A stretch of 64,000 bases of DNA from contig JAIOYW010000001.1 of the NCBI GenBank assembly GCA_021740915.1, positions 62,001-126,000 of the forward strand, written 5' to 3'. The stretch is from Ignavibacteriales bacterium (GTDB lineage: Bacteria > Bacteroidota > Ignavibacteria > Ignavibacteriales > Melioribacteraceae). How positions within the stretch are numbered: the first letter of the stretch is position 1; every line of letters begins with the position of its first letter. A program made the position numbers and the translations under genes. The notes beneath the pieces were generated by a model. That model worked only from the letters and a program-made list of their open reading frames with translations. It made no database searches and had not been told where the DNA came from. Below, in pieces: positions 52,658 through 62,399 of this stretch.

Positions 52658-54136
52658 ATGAGAAAAGAAGAATTTTTAGAATATTCAAAAATGTTTAACC
52701 TGATTCCAGTTTATAGAAGGTTGACTGCCGATTTTCTTACTCCGGTAAGTGCTTTCCTGAAATTACGGCAGAAAGGCACATTTTCCATTTTACTCGAATC
52801 AGTTGAAAGTATTGGAAGGCTTGCAAGATATTCAATTATTGCTTCGCGACCTCAAAAAATAATAAAATGTCAGGACCAGGAAACCTATATTATTGAAAGT
52901 GGTCATGTGGAACGAACGGAAACGGATATGTTTCAGACATTGAAAAAAATCCTCACCGGGATAAAAACTCCAAAAATAGAAGGTTTTCCTGATTTTGCGG
53001 GCGGGATGATTGGCTACATTGGATTTGAAACTGTTGCGGATATCGAGCCTGACGCCGGATTCCGGTTTAAACAATCAGTAGATTTTCCACTTGCTGTAAT
53101 TGGTCAATTTAATGATCTCGTTGTATTTGATCACTATAAACATCAGACCCTGATTATTAGTATGGCAAAAATCGAAGCTGATGCAGAATTAACTGACATA
53201 TACGACAATTCAGTAAAGAGAATTAAAGATATTGTATCTCAATTGAGTGCAGAGATCAGGTTCCAGTCAGATTTTCAAATATCAGGTGATCCTCCGGGAT
53301 TAGAGAATTCTGAGGATTTCAAATTGCTCGTTAAAAAAGCAAAAAAGCACATCTTCGAGGGAGACGTCTTCCAACTTGTTCTCTCAAAGAGATTCTCACG
53401 TGAATACACCGGGGATGAGTTCAGCGTCTATCGTGCGCTTAGGATAATCAATCCTTCTCCGTATATGTATTATATGGAATTTGGGGATGGAAGAAGTGTT
53501 ATTGGCACATCGCCTGAAGATCTTGTTAAGGTAAAGGGAAATACAGTCCAGATTTTGCCAATTGCAGGAACAAGAAGAAGGGGAACCGACGATGATGAAG
53601 ACAAAAAAATGGAAGAGCAATTACTGAGTGATCCCAAAGAAATCGCAGAACACATGATGCTTGTTGATCTTGCACGAAATGACCTTGGAAGAATCTGCAA
53701 ATATGGTAGCGTTAAAGTTGAAGAATTAATGAGAGTGCACAGATTTACTTATTTAATGCACCTTGTTTCAAGGGTATCCGGTAATTTGGATACTAATTCT
53801 GATTCGATTGATGCACTTAAATCTGCGTTTCCTGCCGGGACTGTAACAGGTGCCCCGAAAATTAAAGCAATTGATCTGATTTCAAAATATGAAGATGAAC
53901 CTCGATCTGTATATGCTGGCGCAGTCGGATATATTGATTTTAATGGAAACCTCGATATGTGTATTGCTATCAGGACATTATTTTGCAGTGGGAACAGGAT
54001 TATCTGGCAGGCTGGTGCCGGTATCGTTGCCGATAGCAATCCGGATAATGAACTGAAAGAGATATTAAATAAATCTGAGAGTATGGTGAGGGCGATTAAA
54101 TATGCGGAGATTATTGATGAAAATATTGATTATTGA
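52658..54136 (+). CDS. trpE: Anthranilate synthase component I
   Basis: The 492-residue protein makes anthranilate from chorismate and ammonia, the first committed step to tryptophan. FSILLESVES near residue 43 is the tryptophan feedback site (LLES at 45-48). The chorismate-binding core has DVFQLVLSKRF, the IGTSPEDLVKV segment, LPIAGTRRRG, HMMLVDLARNDLGR and the terminal QAGAGIVADSNP. The ATG at 52658 has AAGGGA seven bases upstream. It is read from the attenuated leader and overlaps trpG by 20 bases. So the pathway is regulated both by attenuation and by product inhibition. Confidence 0.97.
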   Translation: MRKEEFLEYSKMFNLIPVYRRLTADFLTPVSAFLKLRQKGTFSILLESVESIGRLARYSIIASRPQKIIKCQDQETYIIESGHVERTETDMFQTLKKILTGIKTPKIEGFPDFAGGMIGYIGFETVADIEPDAGFRFKQSVDFPLAVIGQFNDLVVFDHYKHQTLIISMAKIEADAELTDIYDNSVKRIKDIVSQLSAEIRFQSDFQISGDPPGLENSEDFKLLVKKAKKHIFEGDVFQLVLSKRFSREYTGDEFSVYRALRIINPSPYMYYMEFGDGRSVIGTSPEDLVKVKGNTVQILPIAGTRRRGTDDDEDKKMEEQLLSDPKEIAEHMMLVDLARNDLGRICKYGSVKVEELMRVHRFTYLMHLVSRVSGNLDTNSDSIDALKSAFPAGTVTGAPKIKAIDLISKYEDEPRSVYAGAVGYIDFNGNLDMCIAIRTLFCSGNRIIWQAGAGIVADSNPDNELKEILNKSESMVRAIKYAEIIDENIDY

Positions 54137-54704
54137 TAACTACGATTCCTTCACATACAATCTTGTTCAGATTCTTGGATCGCTTGCAGCAGAAGTCCTG
54201 GTTTTTAGGAACGATTCAATTTCCTTGAAGGAATTATCTGAACTGGAACCTGATGGAATTGTAATTTCTCCCGGGCCTGGCAGACCTTCTGACACGGGGA
54301 TTTGCAGAGATGCCATAATTCAGTTTGGTGATAGGATGCCCATTTTGGGCGTATGTCTCGGTCATCAGCTAATAGGCGAAATATTCGGAGGAGAAGTTGT
54401 GTATGCTCCCAGTTTGGTGCATGGGAAAACTTCAGAAATATCACATATTGGACGAGGAATATTTGCTGACATCCCACAAAAATTCAAAGCCGCAAGATAT
54501 CATTCTCTTATGGTAACCAAAACCTCCTTCCCGATAGAATTATTAATTACCGCGACCACAGAGGATGGAGTGATAATGGGTTTAAAACACCGCTCTCATC
54601 ATATTTATGGAATTCAGTTCCATCCGGAATCAATAATGACTGAGTTTGGAGATACTTTGCTAAAAAACTGGACAGATTTATGCTCACTGAATACATTAAA
54701 ATAG
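54117..54704 (+). CDS. trpG: Anthranilate synthase glutamine amidotransferase
   Basis: The 195-residue class I amidotransferase supplies ammonia to TrpE. MKILIIDNYDSFTYNL starts the protein, GVCLGHQ holds the catalytic Cys, and IQFHPES the His-Glu pair. The ATG at 54117 has GGAG about seven bases upstream and overlaps trpE by 20 bases; an ATG at 54102 is less likely. Because no separate pabA is visible it may also serve para-aminobenzoate synthesis, as in many bacteria. Confidence 0.96.
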   Translation: MKILIIDNYDSFTYNLVQILGSLAAEVLVFRNDSISLKELSELEPDGIVISPGPGRPSDTGICRDAIIQFGDRMPILGVCLGHQLIGEIFGGEVVYAPSLVHGKTSEISHIGRGIFADIPQKFKAARYHSLMVTKTSFPIELLITATTEDGVIMGLKHRSHHIYGIQFHPESIMTEFGDTLLKNWTDLCSLNTLK

Positions 54705-55696
54705 TTCTTAATAAAAAAAATCTTTCATTAGAAGAATCAAAAGAAGCCATGCGAATTCTGATGTCAGGAAATGCAGATAATATCTCGATCAGTGCTTTTC
54801 TGACAGCCTTAAAGATGAAAGGCGAACAACCCGAAGAATTAGCCGGATTTATAAGTGTTATAAGGGAAAATTCAATGAGATTGAATAGGGAATTTCCGGA
54901 GGCGATTGATGTTTGCGGGACAGGGGGCGATGATTCCGGTTCATTCAATATTTCAACTGCAACTTCATTTGTTGTGGCTGGTGCCGGAGTTCGGGTTGCC
55001 AAGCACGGGAACCGATCAATCTCCAGTAAAACAGGCAGTGCTGATGTCCTTACAGAATTGGGAGTGAATATTCATATGGATATTGAAACTTCTCAGAAGG
55101 CTCTCGAAGAAATCGGCATAACATTTCTTTTTGCACCTGATTATCATCCGGCGATGAGGCATGTTGCTGAAGTAAGAAGAACCCTTGCTGTAAAAACAGT
55201 CTTTAATCTTTTAGGACCATTGGCAAATCCTGCTGGAGTGAAAAAACAAATCATTGGAACGTATAGCAATGAATCAATGAAAACCATGTTTAATAGTCTG
55301 AGTTTTCTTGACAATGAGAGAGTGTCTGTAATTTGCAGCGAGGGACGATACGATGAAATAACGCTTACAGGTAAAACAAAAATAATGGAATATGATGCGA
55401 ATCAATCAAGGGAATACACCCTCCATCCGAAGGATTTTGGATTTGATAAAATCGACCCTTCAAAAATAAAAGGCGGCGATTCAAAAACAAATGCAAAAAT
55501 CATACTTGATATTCTGGAAGGAAATATTAAGAATGAGACTTATCAGGTAGTTATTGCAAATGCAGCACTTGCATTATATACGGAAAATGGGAAATCAGAT
55601 TTGAAATATTATGTTAGAGCGGCTGAAGAATCAATCCGAAGTGGTCAGGCTCTCCAAAAACTTAATGAACTGATAGAATTAGGTATATCAAAATGA
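54680..55696 (+). CDS. trpD: Anthranilate phosphoribosyltransferase
   Basis: The 338-residue enzyme joins anthranilate to phosphoribosyl pyrophosphate. CGTGGDDSGSFNIST and KHGNRSISSKTGSADVLTELG bind the substrates; FLFAPDYHPAMRHVAEVRRTL and FNLLGPLANP are also typical. It overlaps trpG by 25 bases and trpC by four (ATGA), so translation is coupled through the operon. Confidence 0.97.
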   Translation: MLTEYIKIVLNKKNLSLEESKEAMRILMSGNADNISISAFLTALKMKGEQPEELAGFISVIRENSMRLNREFPEAIDVCGTGGDDSGSFNISTATSFVVAGAGVRVAKHGNRSISSKTGSADVLTELGVNIHMDIETSQKALEEIGITFLFAPDYHPAMRHVAEVRRTLAVKTVFNLLGPLANPAGVKKQIIGTYSNESMKTMFNSLSFLDNERVSVICSEGRYDEITLTGKTKIMEYDANQSREYTLHPKDFGFDKIDPSKIKGGDSKTNAKIILDILEGNIKNETYQVVIANAALALYTENGKSDLKYYVRAAEESIRSGQALQKLNELIELGISK

Positions 55697-56478
55697 GTTT
55701 CATATCAGATATCCTTGAAGTAAAGCAGAATGAGATAAATCGTATCCAAAAAAGATTTACGAAAAATGATTTCGAATCGTTTGGATATTTTAATAAAGTT
55801 ACCAAAGATATCAGAAGCGTTCTAAACCCTGGATCATTTGGAATTATTGCTGAGATTAAAAAAGCCAGCCCCTCGAAAGGAATACTAATAAAAGATTTTG
55901 ATCACCGGGCTATATATAACAACTATAGGACCAATGGTGCAGATGCGGTTTCTGTTTTGACCGAAACACATTTTTTCCATGGTGATATTCAATACCTTGA
56001 GGATCTGGCACAAATTTCGGATATCCCTCTACTCAGGAAGGATTTTATAATTGATGAGCTGCAGATTTTCCAAACAAAAGCAATTGGAGCTGACATCATT
56101 CTGCTGATATGCGAAATACTTTCAAAACAACAGATTACTGATTTTACTGATATTGCAATGGGAATAGGTTTGAAGGTTCTTCTCGAATTTCATTCAGAAA
56201 AAGAAATGGAAAAAATTGATTTTGACAGAAACAAACTTATTGGAATAAATAGCAGGGATCTTTTTACTTTCGAGGAAGACCTCGGAAAAAGTATAAAAAT
56301 ATCGGAAAAATTACCTGAAAGTATCTTTCGTATAGCTGAGAGTGGATTGAGAGAAAAAAAGGATTTTATCAGAGTAAAACAAGCTGGATTTGGCGCTTTG
56401 CTTGCCGGCGAAATATTCATGAGATCACACAATATTGGGGATAAACTATCAGAAGTGAGGTCCTGGTGTGATTCTTAA
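55693..56478 (+). CDS. trpC: Indole-3-glycerol phosphate synthase
   Basis: The 261-residue TIM-barrel enzyme closes the indole ring. Motifs are IIAEIKKASPSKGIL with the catalytic Lys, LLRKDFIIDELQIFQ, LIGINSRDLFTF and ESGLREKKDF. It is a single-function protein rather than a TrpC-TrpF fusion, as trpF is the next separate gene. Overlap with trpD is four bases and with trpF eleven. Confidence 0.97.
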   Translation: MSFISDILEVKQNEINRIQKRFTKNDFESFGYFNKVTKDIRSVLNPGSFGIIAEIKKASPSKGILIKDFDHRAIYNNYRTNGADAVSVLTETHFFHGDIQYLEDLAQISDIPLLRKDFIIDELQIFQTKAIGADIILLICEILSKQQITDFTDIAMGIGLKVLLEFHSEKEMEKIDFDRNKLIGINSRDLFTFEEDLGKSIKISEKLPESIFRIAESGLREKKDFIRVKQAGFGALLAGEIFMRSHNIGDKLSEVRSWCDS

Positions 56479-57118
56479 AGTGAAAGTTTGTGGAATCACA
56501 AATATTGAAGACGCATTATTAGTTGAAAGCTGCGGGGCTTCAGGTGTGGGTTTTATATTTTATCAGGAAAGCAAAAGGTTCGTGACACCGGAGAAAGTGA
56601 AAGAAATTGATGAAAAATTATCGGATCATATACTTCGGATTGGAGTTTTTGTAAATACTAATGCCGATATAATAAATGAAATTTCGGATTTTTGCAATCT
56701 TAATATTGTTCAATTACATGGTGACGAACCAGATTCATGCTTAAAAGAAATTAATTTACCAATAATAAGAGCTTACCGGGTAGAGAGTAGTAGTTTCAAG
56801 TCGGTTGTCATTAATACTAGTTTTGTCAGCCTTTTTGATTCATTCTCAGATGGTCAATTCGGCGGCACAGGCAAGCAGTTTAGGTGGGACATAATACCGG
56901 AAGTTATTATTAATAAATCAATTTTGTCTGGGGGACTGAATATTGATAACCTTGAGCAACTGTTCAGAGATATCAGACCTGCGGCCATCGATATCTCTTC
57001 TTCGGTGGAAAAAACACCAGGAAAAAAGGACGAAAAAAAAGTAAAAGAATTTTTTAATAAATATCAAATACTAAGGAATAACTATGCTGATTTTGATGGA
57101 ATTAAATTCGACAAGTGA
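56468..57118 (+). CDS. trpF: Phosphoribosylanthranilate isomerase
   Basis: The 216-residue TIM-barrel enzyme converts phosphoribosylanthranilate to the ribulose form. KVCGITNIEDALL near the N-terminus holds the catalytic Cys, and VGVFVN-like (RIGVFVNTN), QLHGDE and the SGGLNIDN segment are family signatures. The start is GTG at 56468, with GAGG about seven bases upstream, overlapping trpC by 11 bases. The reading frame continues 35 bases past the start of the next gene. Confidence 0.95.
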   Translation: MILKVKVCGITNIEDALLVESCGASGVGFIFYQESKRFVTPEKVKEIDEKLSDHILRIGVFVNTNADIINEISDFCNLNIVQLHGDEPDSCLKEINLPIIRAYRVESSSFKSVVINTSFVSLFDSFSDGQFGGTGKQFRWDIIPEVIINKSILSGGLNIDNLEQLFRDIRPAAIDISSSVEKTPGKKDEKKVKEFFNKYQILRNNYADFDGIKFDK

Positions 57119-58100
57119 GGACGTAAAAAGGGTGAAAACAGAAGTAGAGCCATACGGATGCAAAGCGCATAAAATCGAGGGGACTCAAAATATCGCTCTC
57201 GGTATAACTGGAAACACTACAAATTTAAAAGAGGATAATTTAAGAAATCTTAAAGGGGTTACCGATGTTATAAGGGTCTCCAGAAAGTATAAACTGGTTA
57301 GCAGAATGATGAAGCCGGATGATACAAAAATCGAGATAGGCAATGATGTTATCGGCGGTAATGAAATTACTATAATTGCTGGACCATGTTCAGTTGAAAG
57401 CAGAGATCAGATATTTCAAATTGCCGAAACTCTCGCTAATATTGGGATAAAATTCATGAGAGCTGGTGCTTATAAACCCCGGTCAAGTCCTTACGCTTTT
57501 CAGGGAATGAAAGAAGAAGGATTATTACTCCTTGACGAAGTTAAAAGAGAATTTGGACTTAAAATAGTCACAGAATTATTGAATCCGGCTCATATCGATA
57601 GCGTAAAAGAAGTCGCCGATATTATACAGATTGGTGCACGAAACATGCAGAATTTTTCTTTGCTTGAAGAGGTTGGCCGAACAGGAATGCCGGTGCTTTT
57701 AAAAAGGGGACTATCTGCAACTATAGAAGACCTATTACTTAGTGCTGAGTATATTGTCAGCCAGAATAATTATAATGTAATATTATGTGAAAGGGGCATA
57801 AGAACTTTTGAAATATTTACGAGAAACACACTTGATCTGAATGCTGTCCCGGTCTTAAAATCAGAGACCCATCTTCCAGTTTTTGTTGACCCTTCACATG
57901 GTATTGGTATCTGGGATAAAGTGCCTGCAATGGCGATGGCATCTATTGCCGCAGGTGCAGATGGACTGATGGTGGAAGTGCATCCTTTCCCGCAGGCTGC
58001 TCTTTCGGATGGATATCAGAGCCTTACGCCGAAAAATTTCCATGCAATGCTTGAAAAACTTAAAACTCTTGCCGAAATAATGGAAAGGAGAATCAATTAA
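57084..58100 (+). CDS. aroF: 3-deoxy-7-phosphoheptulonate (DAHP) synthase
   Basis: The 338-residue type I-beta DAHP synthase joins phosphoenolpyruvate and erythrose 4-phosphate, the first step of the shikimate pathway. An N-terminal ferredoxin-like regulatory domain (residues 1-75) precedes the barrel, which has IAGPCSVES, FMRAGAYKPRSSPYAFQG, QIGARNMQNF and FVDPSHGIG with the metal site. It overlaps trpF by 35 bases and abuts trpB, so it is fully inside the trp operon. Its placement lets the same attenuator control entry into the shikimate pathway as well as the tryptophan branch. The N-terminal domain is the usual place for allosteric control. Confidence 0.95.
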   Translation: MLILMELNSTSEDVKRVKTEVEPYGCKAHKIEGTQNIALGITGNTTNLKEDNLRNLKGVTDVIRVSRKYKLVSRMMKPDDTKIEIGNDVIGGNEITIIAGPCSVESRDQIFQIAETLANIGIKFMRAGAYKPRSSPYAFQGMKEEGLLLLDEVKREFGLKIVTELLNPAHIDSVKEVADIIQIGARNMQNFSLLEEVGRTGMPVLLKRGLSATIEDLLLSAEYIVSQNNYNVILCERGIRTFEIFTRNTLDLNAVPVLKSETHLPVFVDPSHGIGIWDKVPAMAMASIAAGADGLMVEVHPFPQAALSDGYQSLTPKNFHAMLEKLKTLAEIMERRIN

Positions 58101-59306
58101 ATGGTTGATTTTAAAAGTTATGCTTTCCCGGATAGTAGAGGAAAATTTGGAATGTATGGCGGGAAATATGTACCAGAAATTTTAATCCCGGCATTGGATG
58201 AGCTGGAAGAGAATTATTCTGCATTATGCCGTGATGAGTCATTTCTTGCCGAGTTAAATAATTTACAGCAGGAATATAATGGGAGACCTACTCCGCTTAC
58301 TTTTGCAAAAAGACTAACTGAACATTTTAATGGAGCCAAGATATTTCTGAAACGTGAAGATCTTTGTCATACGGGTGCCCACAAAATTAACAATACACTC
58401 GGACAGATATTGTTAGCAAAGAAGATGGGCAAAAAACGAATTATAGCTGAAACCGGAGCCGGTCAGCACGGCGTTGCAACTGCTACCGTTTGTGCTAAAT
58501 ATGGATTAGAATGTATTATTTACATGGGTGCTGTTGATGTTGAACGGCAGAAATTGAACGTATTTAAAATGAAAATGCTCGGTGCAGAAGTGCGCTCTGT
58601 AAATTCTGGAACTGCAACGCTTAAAGATGCAACAAATGAAGCGATCAGAGATTGGGTTACTAATGTCGGGGATACATATTATATTCTTGGATCGGTCGTC
58701 GGGCCTCATCCATATCCAATGATAGTGCGTGATTTTCAAAAAATCATAGGTGAGGAGACCAAGGAGCAAATAATAAAGGCAGAAGGGAAATTGCCAGATA
58801 AAATAATCGCCTGTGTTGGAGGAGGTTCTAACTCTATTGGGATTTTCTATCCATTCCTGAAGAATTCCGAAGTACAACTAATAGGTGTTGAGGCTGCCGG
58901 GCTGGGCATTGAGACTAATAAGCATTGCGCAACTCTGACGAAGGGCAGAGCAGGGATTTTTCAGGGTATGAAAACATACCTCCTTCAGGATAAGGAAGGT
59001 CAGGTGAACGAAGTCCATTCAATTTCCGCGGGACTTGATTATCCGGGAGTTGGTCCCGAGCATTCTTTCCTGCATGATATTAAAAGAGTTAAGTATTTAA
59101 GTGCCACAGATGATGAGGCATTATCAGCACTTTTCTTGCTTTCAAAACTTGAGGGAATTATCCCGGCACTTGAAACGGCACATGCTCTCGCTGCTCTTGA
59201 AAAGATTATCATAGGGTCACATCCGGATCAGATTATTGTTGTTAATTGCAGTGGAAGAGGGGATAAGGATATGTTCAAAATATCAGAAGCCGGAGGGCTC
59301 GAGTGA
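58101..59306 (+). CDS. trpB: Tryptophan synthase beta chain
   Basis: The 401-residue PLP enzyme condenses indole with serine. HTGAHKINN contains the PLP lysine (near residue 95), [11 protein letters not shown] binds serine and indole, and GGGSNSIG grips the cofactor phosphate. It is the standard TrpB1 type rather than TrpB2. The ATG follows the aroF stop directly and the end overlaps trpA by four bases (GTGA), matching the fixed stoichiometry of the alpha2-beta2 complex. Confidence 0.98.
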   Translation: MVDFKSYAFPDSRGKFGMYGGKYVPEILIPALDELEENYSALCRDESFLAELNNLQQEYNGRPTPLTFAKRLTEHFNGAKIFLKREDLCHTGAHKINNTLGQILLAKKMGKKRIIAETGAGQHGVATATVCAKYGLECIIYMGAVDVERQKLNVFKMKMLGAEVRSVNSGTATLKDATNEAIRDWVTNVGDTYYILGSVVGPHPYPMIVRDFQKIIGEETKEQIIKAEGKLPDKIIACVGGGSNSIGIFYPFLKNSEVQLIGVEAAGLGIETNKHCATLTKGRAGIFQGMKTYLLQDKEGQVNEVHSISAGLDYPGVGPEHSFLHDIKRVKYLSATDDEALSALFLLSKLEGIIPALETAHALAALEKIIIGSHPDQIIVVNCSGRGDKDMFKISEAGGLE

Positions 59307-60112
59307 TAAATCTAAAGAAATATATATCAGAACTGAATACGAAAAGTGAATTGGCGCTTTCAATCTTCCTGACCGCCGGATATCCAGATAAAAAAGATTT
59401 TATAAAAATTGCTGAACTGGTATATGAAAATGGCGCTGATTTGATGGAAATAGGTTTTCCTTTCAGTGATCCGCTTGCAGATGGAACTGTGATACAACGA
59501 TCTTCACTTGAAGCATTAAGATCCGGTTTCATTCTAAATGATCTGTTCAGATATGGTGAGCAATTAAAACTTAAGTATAATAAACCTTTAATTGCAATGG
59601 GATATGCCAACAGTATTGTGAACTATGGAAATGCTGATTTTTTTCGAGATGCCTTAAATGCAGGATTTGATGCGCTAATTGTTCCTGATATACCTTACGA
59701 TGAGTATGAAGATTTTTATGCGGATAATATCCCGAATTTGCCGGTGATCAATCTTGTGACACCAACATCTACCGATAAAAGGATCAAAGAAATTGATACT
59801 GTCACAGATTCTTTTATCTATTATGTATCTGTGAAAGGTACAACTGGTTTTAGACGAAACGTAAACCAACAGACCCTTGATGAAATGAAGCGTGTCAGGA
59901 GCATGATATCAAAAAATAAAATGCTCACCGGGTTCGGAATATCTTCTATAGAAGATATTAGCACTGTCTCCCCATATTGTGATGGGATTATCATCGGTAG
60001 TGCAGTAATTAAAAAAATAATGGAAAATCAGGATGAATATGAATCACTCTCTTATTATATCCGCGAGTTAAAATGCGCTACTACTAAAAGACATCAACAA
60101 AATATTGATTAA
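59303..60112 (+). CDS. trpA: Tryptophan synthase alpha chain
   Basis: The 269-residue TIM barrel splits indole-glycerol phosphate and channels indole to Trp[20 protein letters not shown] holds the catalytic Glu and Asp, and [14 protein letters not shown] and GFGISS bind the phosphate. The start is GTG at 59303, with GGAGG ten bases upstream, overlapping trpB by four bases. It closes the trp operon; no terminator hairpin is obvious in the 59 bases before the next gene. Confidence 0.96.
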   Translation: MINLKKYISELNTKSELALSIFLTAGYPDKKDFIKIAELVYENGADLMEIGFPFSDPLADGTVIQRSSLEALRSGFILNDLFRYGEQLKLKYNKPLIAMGYANSIVNYGNADFFRDALNAGFDALIVPDIPYDEYEDFYADNIPNLPVINLVTPTSTDKRIKEIDTVTDSFIYYVSVKGTTGFRRNVNQQTLDEMKRVRSMISKNKMLTGFGISSIEDISTVSPYCDGIIIGSAVIKKIMENQDEYESLSYYIRELKCATTKRHQQNID

Positions 60113-60171
60113 ATTTTATTTTTAAATTATTAAAAAAATCTTTATATACCTTAGATATTCCGATTATATAG

Positions 60172-61329
60172 ATGAAGATCTACGATGTAATAATAGTTGG
60201 GGGAGGACCTGCTGGGTGTGCCGCTGCTCTCGAACTGGCTGATAAAGCAGCAGTTCTGCTTCTTGAAAAGTTTAAATTCCCGCGTTATAAAGCATGTGGT
60301 GGCGGTGTAACACCTCTGGTTTCAACGCTCCTCCCTTTTACACTGGCTGATACATGTGACACCTATTCAACCAGAGCCATCATAAAGTATAAACTTGATG
60401 GGACAGAATTTGTTGTTACTTCTGAAAAACCTTTCCTTTATTTTTACCGGCGCGATAGGTTTGATAATATGCTTTTTGAATTTGCGAAAAAAGCAGTAGA
60501 TGTTATCGAGGGGATGTCTGTCTCTGATATTATTGAAGATCGGGATAATTTTAAAATTATTACAGATTCCGAATCGTATAGAGGGAAATATGTTATAATT
60601 GCAGCAGGTGCAAATTTTAAAATTATCAGGAAACTATTTCCCGAAAATATTTATCTGAATTATTCAGCAAGCGAAATAGAATATTTTACCAACGAAACAG
60701 ATAATATTTCAAAAACTCCGGTCTTCTACCTTGGATATCCCTCGAATGGGTACTCATGGTATTTTCCAAAAAAAAATGGATATTCGAGGGGGGGAGGTGT
60801 TTTTGGGAAAAGCAAAGTTGATCTGGAAATATTTAATGCCTTAAGAATTCAACCATTATCAGAGCAGAGAGACCACAGATTTCAGCAGAGCAACTGGACA
60901 ATACCAATATTGAAAAGCGGCACAACACGTCGAAAAAATATTTTTCTATGCGGTGATGCTGCAGGTCTTGCTGATCCGCTTACGGGAGAAGGTATCCGCT
61001 TTGCTCTGATTTCCGGGAAAAGAACTGCTCAATTAATATTATCCGAATTACAAGGTGTTAGGACGGATAAACTTTTCGGAGAGATATACCAGGACATCAG
61101 GGAAGAGAACAGACTTGCATTTTTATTAGCCAAATATTTTTTTGGACATAGTCAATTAATGTCGTTTCTAATGAAAACAATGGGAAATGAATTAAGCCAA
61201 AGCTATCTTAATCTTGTAACAGGAAAAACTAACTATTATAAATTATTAAAAAATCATAAAAATTATTTTAAGATACTCAGGAAATCGATAACATATTTTT
61301 ATAAAAAAAGTCTCAACTCAATTTGTTAA
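60172..61329 (+). CDS. Geranylgeranyl-reductase-family FAD oxidoreductase
   Basis: The 385-residue flavoprotein has an N-terminal FAD motif VIIVGGGPAGCAAALEL, PRYKACGGGVTP (a Cys-Gly-Gly motif typical of the GGR family), and LCGDAAGLADPLTGEGIRFAL for the second FAD contact. GGR-family enzymes reduce double bonds in isoprenoid chains of chlorophyll, quinones or lipids. In a non-phototroph the substrate would be a menaquinone side chain or a lipid. No chlorophyll gene is in the window. It starts 59 bases after trpA and may be read from that operon or its own promoter. Confidence 0.87.
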   Translation: MKIYDVIIVGGGPAGCAAALELADKAAVLLLEKFKFPRYKACGGGVTPLVSTLLPFTLADTCDTYSTRAIIKYKLDGTEFVVTSEKPFLYFYRRDRFDNMLFEFAKKAVDVIEGMSVSDIIEDRDNFKIITDSESYRGKYVIIAAGANFKIIRKLFPENIYLNYSASEIEYFTNETDNISKTPVFYLGYPSNGYSWYFPKKNGYSRGGGVFGKSKVDLEIFNALRIQPLSEQRDHRFQQSNWTIPILKSGTTRRKNIFLCGDAAGLADPLTGEGIRFALISGKRTAQLILSELQGVRTDKLFGEIYQDIREENRLAFLLAKYFFGHSQLMSFLMKTMGNELSQSYLNLVTGKTNYYKLLKNHKNYFKILRKSITYFYKKSLNSIC

Positions 61330-61472
61330 ATATTATAAATAAAAGAGCTTATCGACAATAGTAAAATCATATTACTGATGAAGTTTTTAGATAGATATAC
61401 ATCATCAACAGGATAATTTTTATAATTATTTCTTGTTTCGTTAGTTTTAGTGCATGAATAACTGTAAATATT

Positions 61473-62399
61473 ATGTATGATATCATAGCATTAGGGGGAG
61501 GAATATCTGGACTTGCTTCCGCCAGAATTCTTCATGACTACGGGAACAATGTTATTGTTTTAGACAAAGGAAATAAACCTGGGGGCCGATTTGCAACCAG
61601 AAGGGTAGCAACCGAGGTCGGAAGTGATTATTTCTTTGATTATGGAATAACTACTTTTGAACCATTTGATTTTAATTGGTCAAAAGTAGCTGGTATTAAG
61701 GATTGTTTGGCAAAAGACACAACCGGGACATTTTCAAGTTTAGGGATGAGATCAATTCTTGAGCCGCTTGCTACAGGTCTTAAAATAAGAAACCGGACAA
61801 AAGTTGTAAAGATAGATTCTCTGGGTGGATTCTTTAAAGTTTTTGATGAAGCAGGCAATTCTTTTGATTCACATAAAATAATTCTAACTTTTCCTATTCC
61901 GCAATCACTTCAATTACTAATTGATTCAGGTATTGACATAGACAGTAAAATAAAATCAAGGCTTGAACTAATAAAATATTCCAGAGATGTTGTTATAATG
62001 ATCGCTTCCCGAAAAAATATCTGTGATCTAATCCCCGCCGGGTTATTCAAAAAAGTAATCGAGAATCATAAGAGGTTAAGAAACGCCGATAATTTTTGTT
62101 ACTCGTGTTTCCTGAATGAAGAATTTGTTGAGAGTGAGTTTGAAAATGACTCTGAATTAATAAAAAACAAAATTCTTGACCAGATAAAAATCCTCAGACA
62201 GGAAATTATCTATTCGTCAATACACAAGTGGAGATTTTCGAGAGTATCTAAACCAGATAATGATCCTTTTTTGAGATTAAACCCGAATAGTGAAATATTT
62301 CTCCTTGGTGATGCTTTCGGAACAGGAACAGCGTTTTCCGCTCTAACCAATGCGATAAGATTAGGCGAAATTATCAATTCTGAGATCGAGAAAAAATGA
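61473..62399 (+). CDS. Renalase-like FAD/NAD(P)-dependent amine oxidase family protein
   Basis: The 308-residue protein has a dinucleotide-binding GGGISGLASARIL at the N-terminus and KGNKPGGRFATRR, the GGRxATRR motif characteristic of renalase-like proteins. The C-terminal LLGDAFGTGTAFSALTNAIRLG completes the FAD site. Bacterial renalases oxidise misprotonated dihydronicotinamides; whether this homologue does so is unknown. It overlaps the next gene by four bases (ATGA), so the two are coupled. Confidence 0.85.
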   Translation: MYDIIALGGGISGLASARILHDYGNNVIVLDKGNKPGGRFATRRVATEVGSDYFFDYGITTFEPFDFNWSKVAGIKDCLAKDTTGTFSSLGMRSILEPLATGLKIRNRTKVVKIDSLGGFFKVFDEAGNSFDSHKIILTFPIPQSLQLLIDSGIDIDSKIKSRLELIKYSRDVVIMIASRKNICDLIPAGLFKKVIENHKRLRNADNFCYSCFLNEEFVESEFENDSELIKNKILDQIKILRQEIIYSSIHKWRFSRVSKPDNDPFLRLNPNSEIFLLGDAFGTGTAFSALTNAIRLGEIINSEIEKK

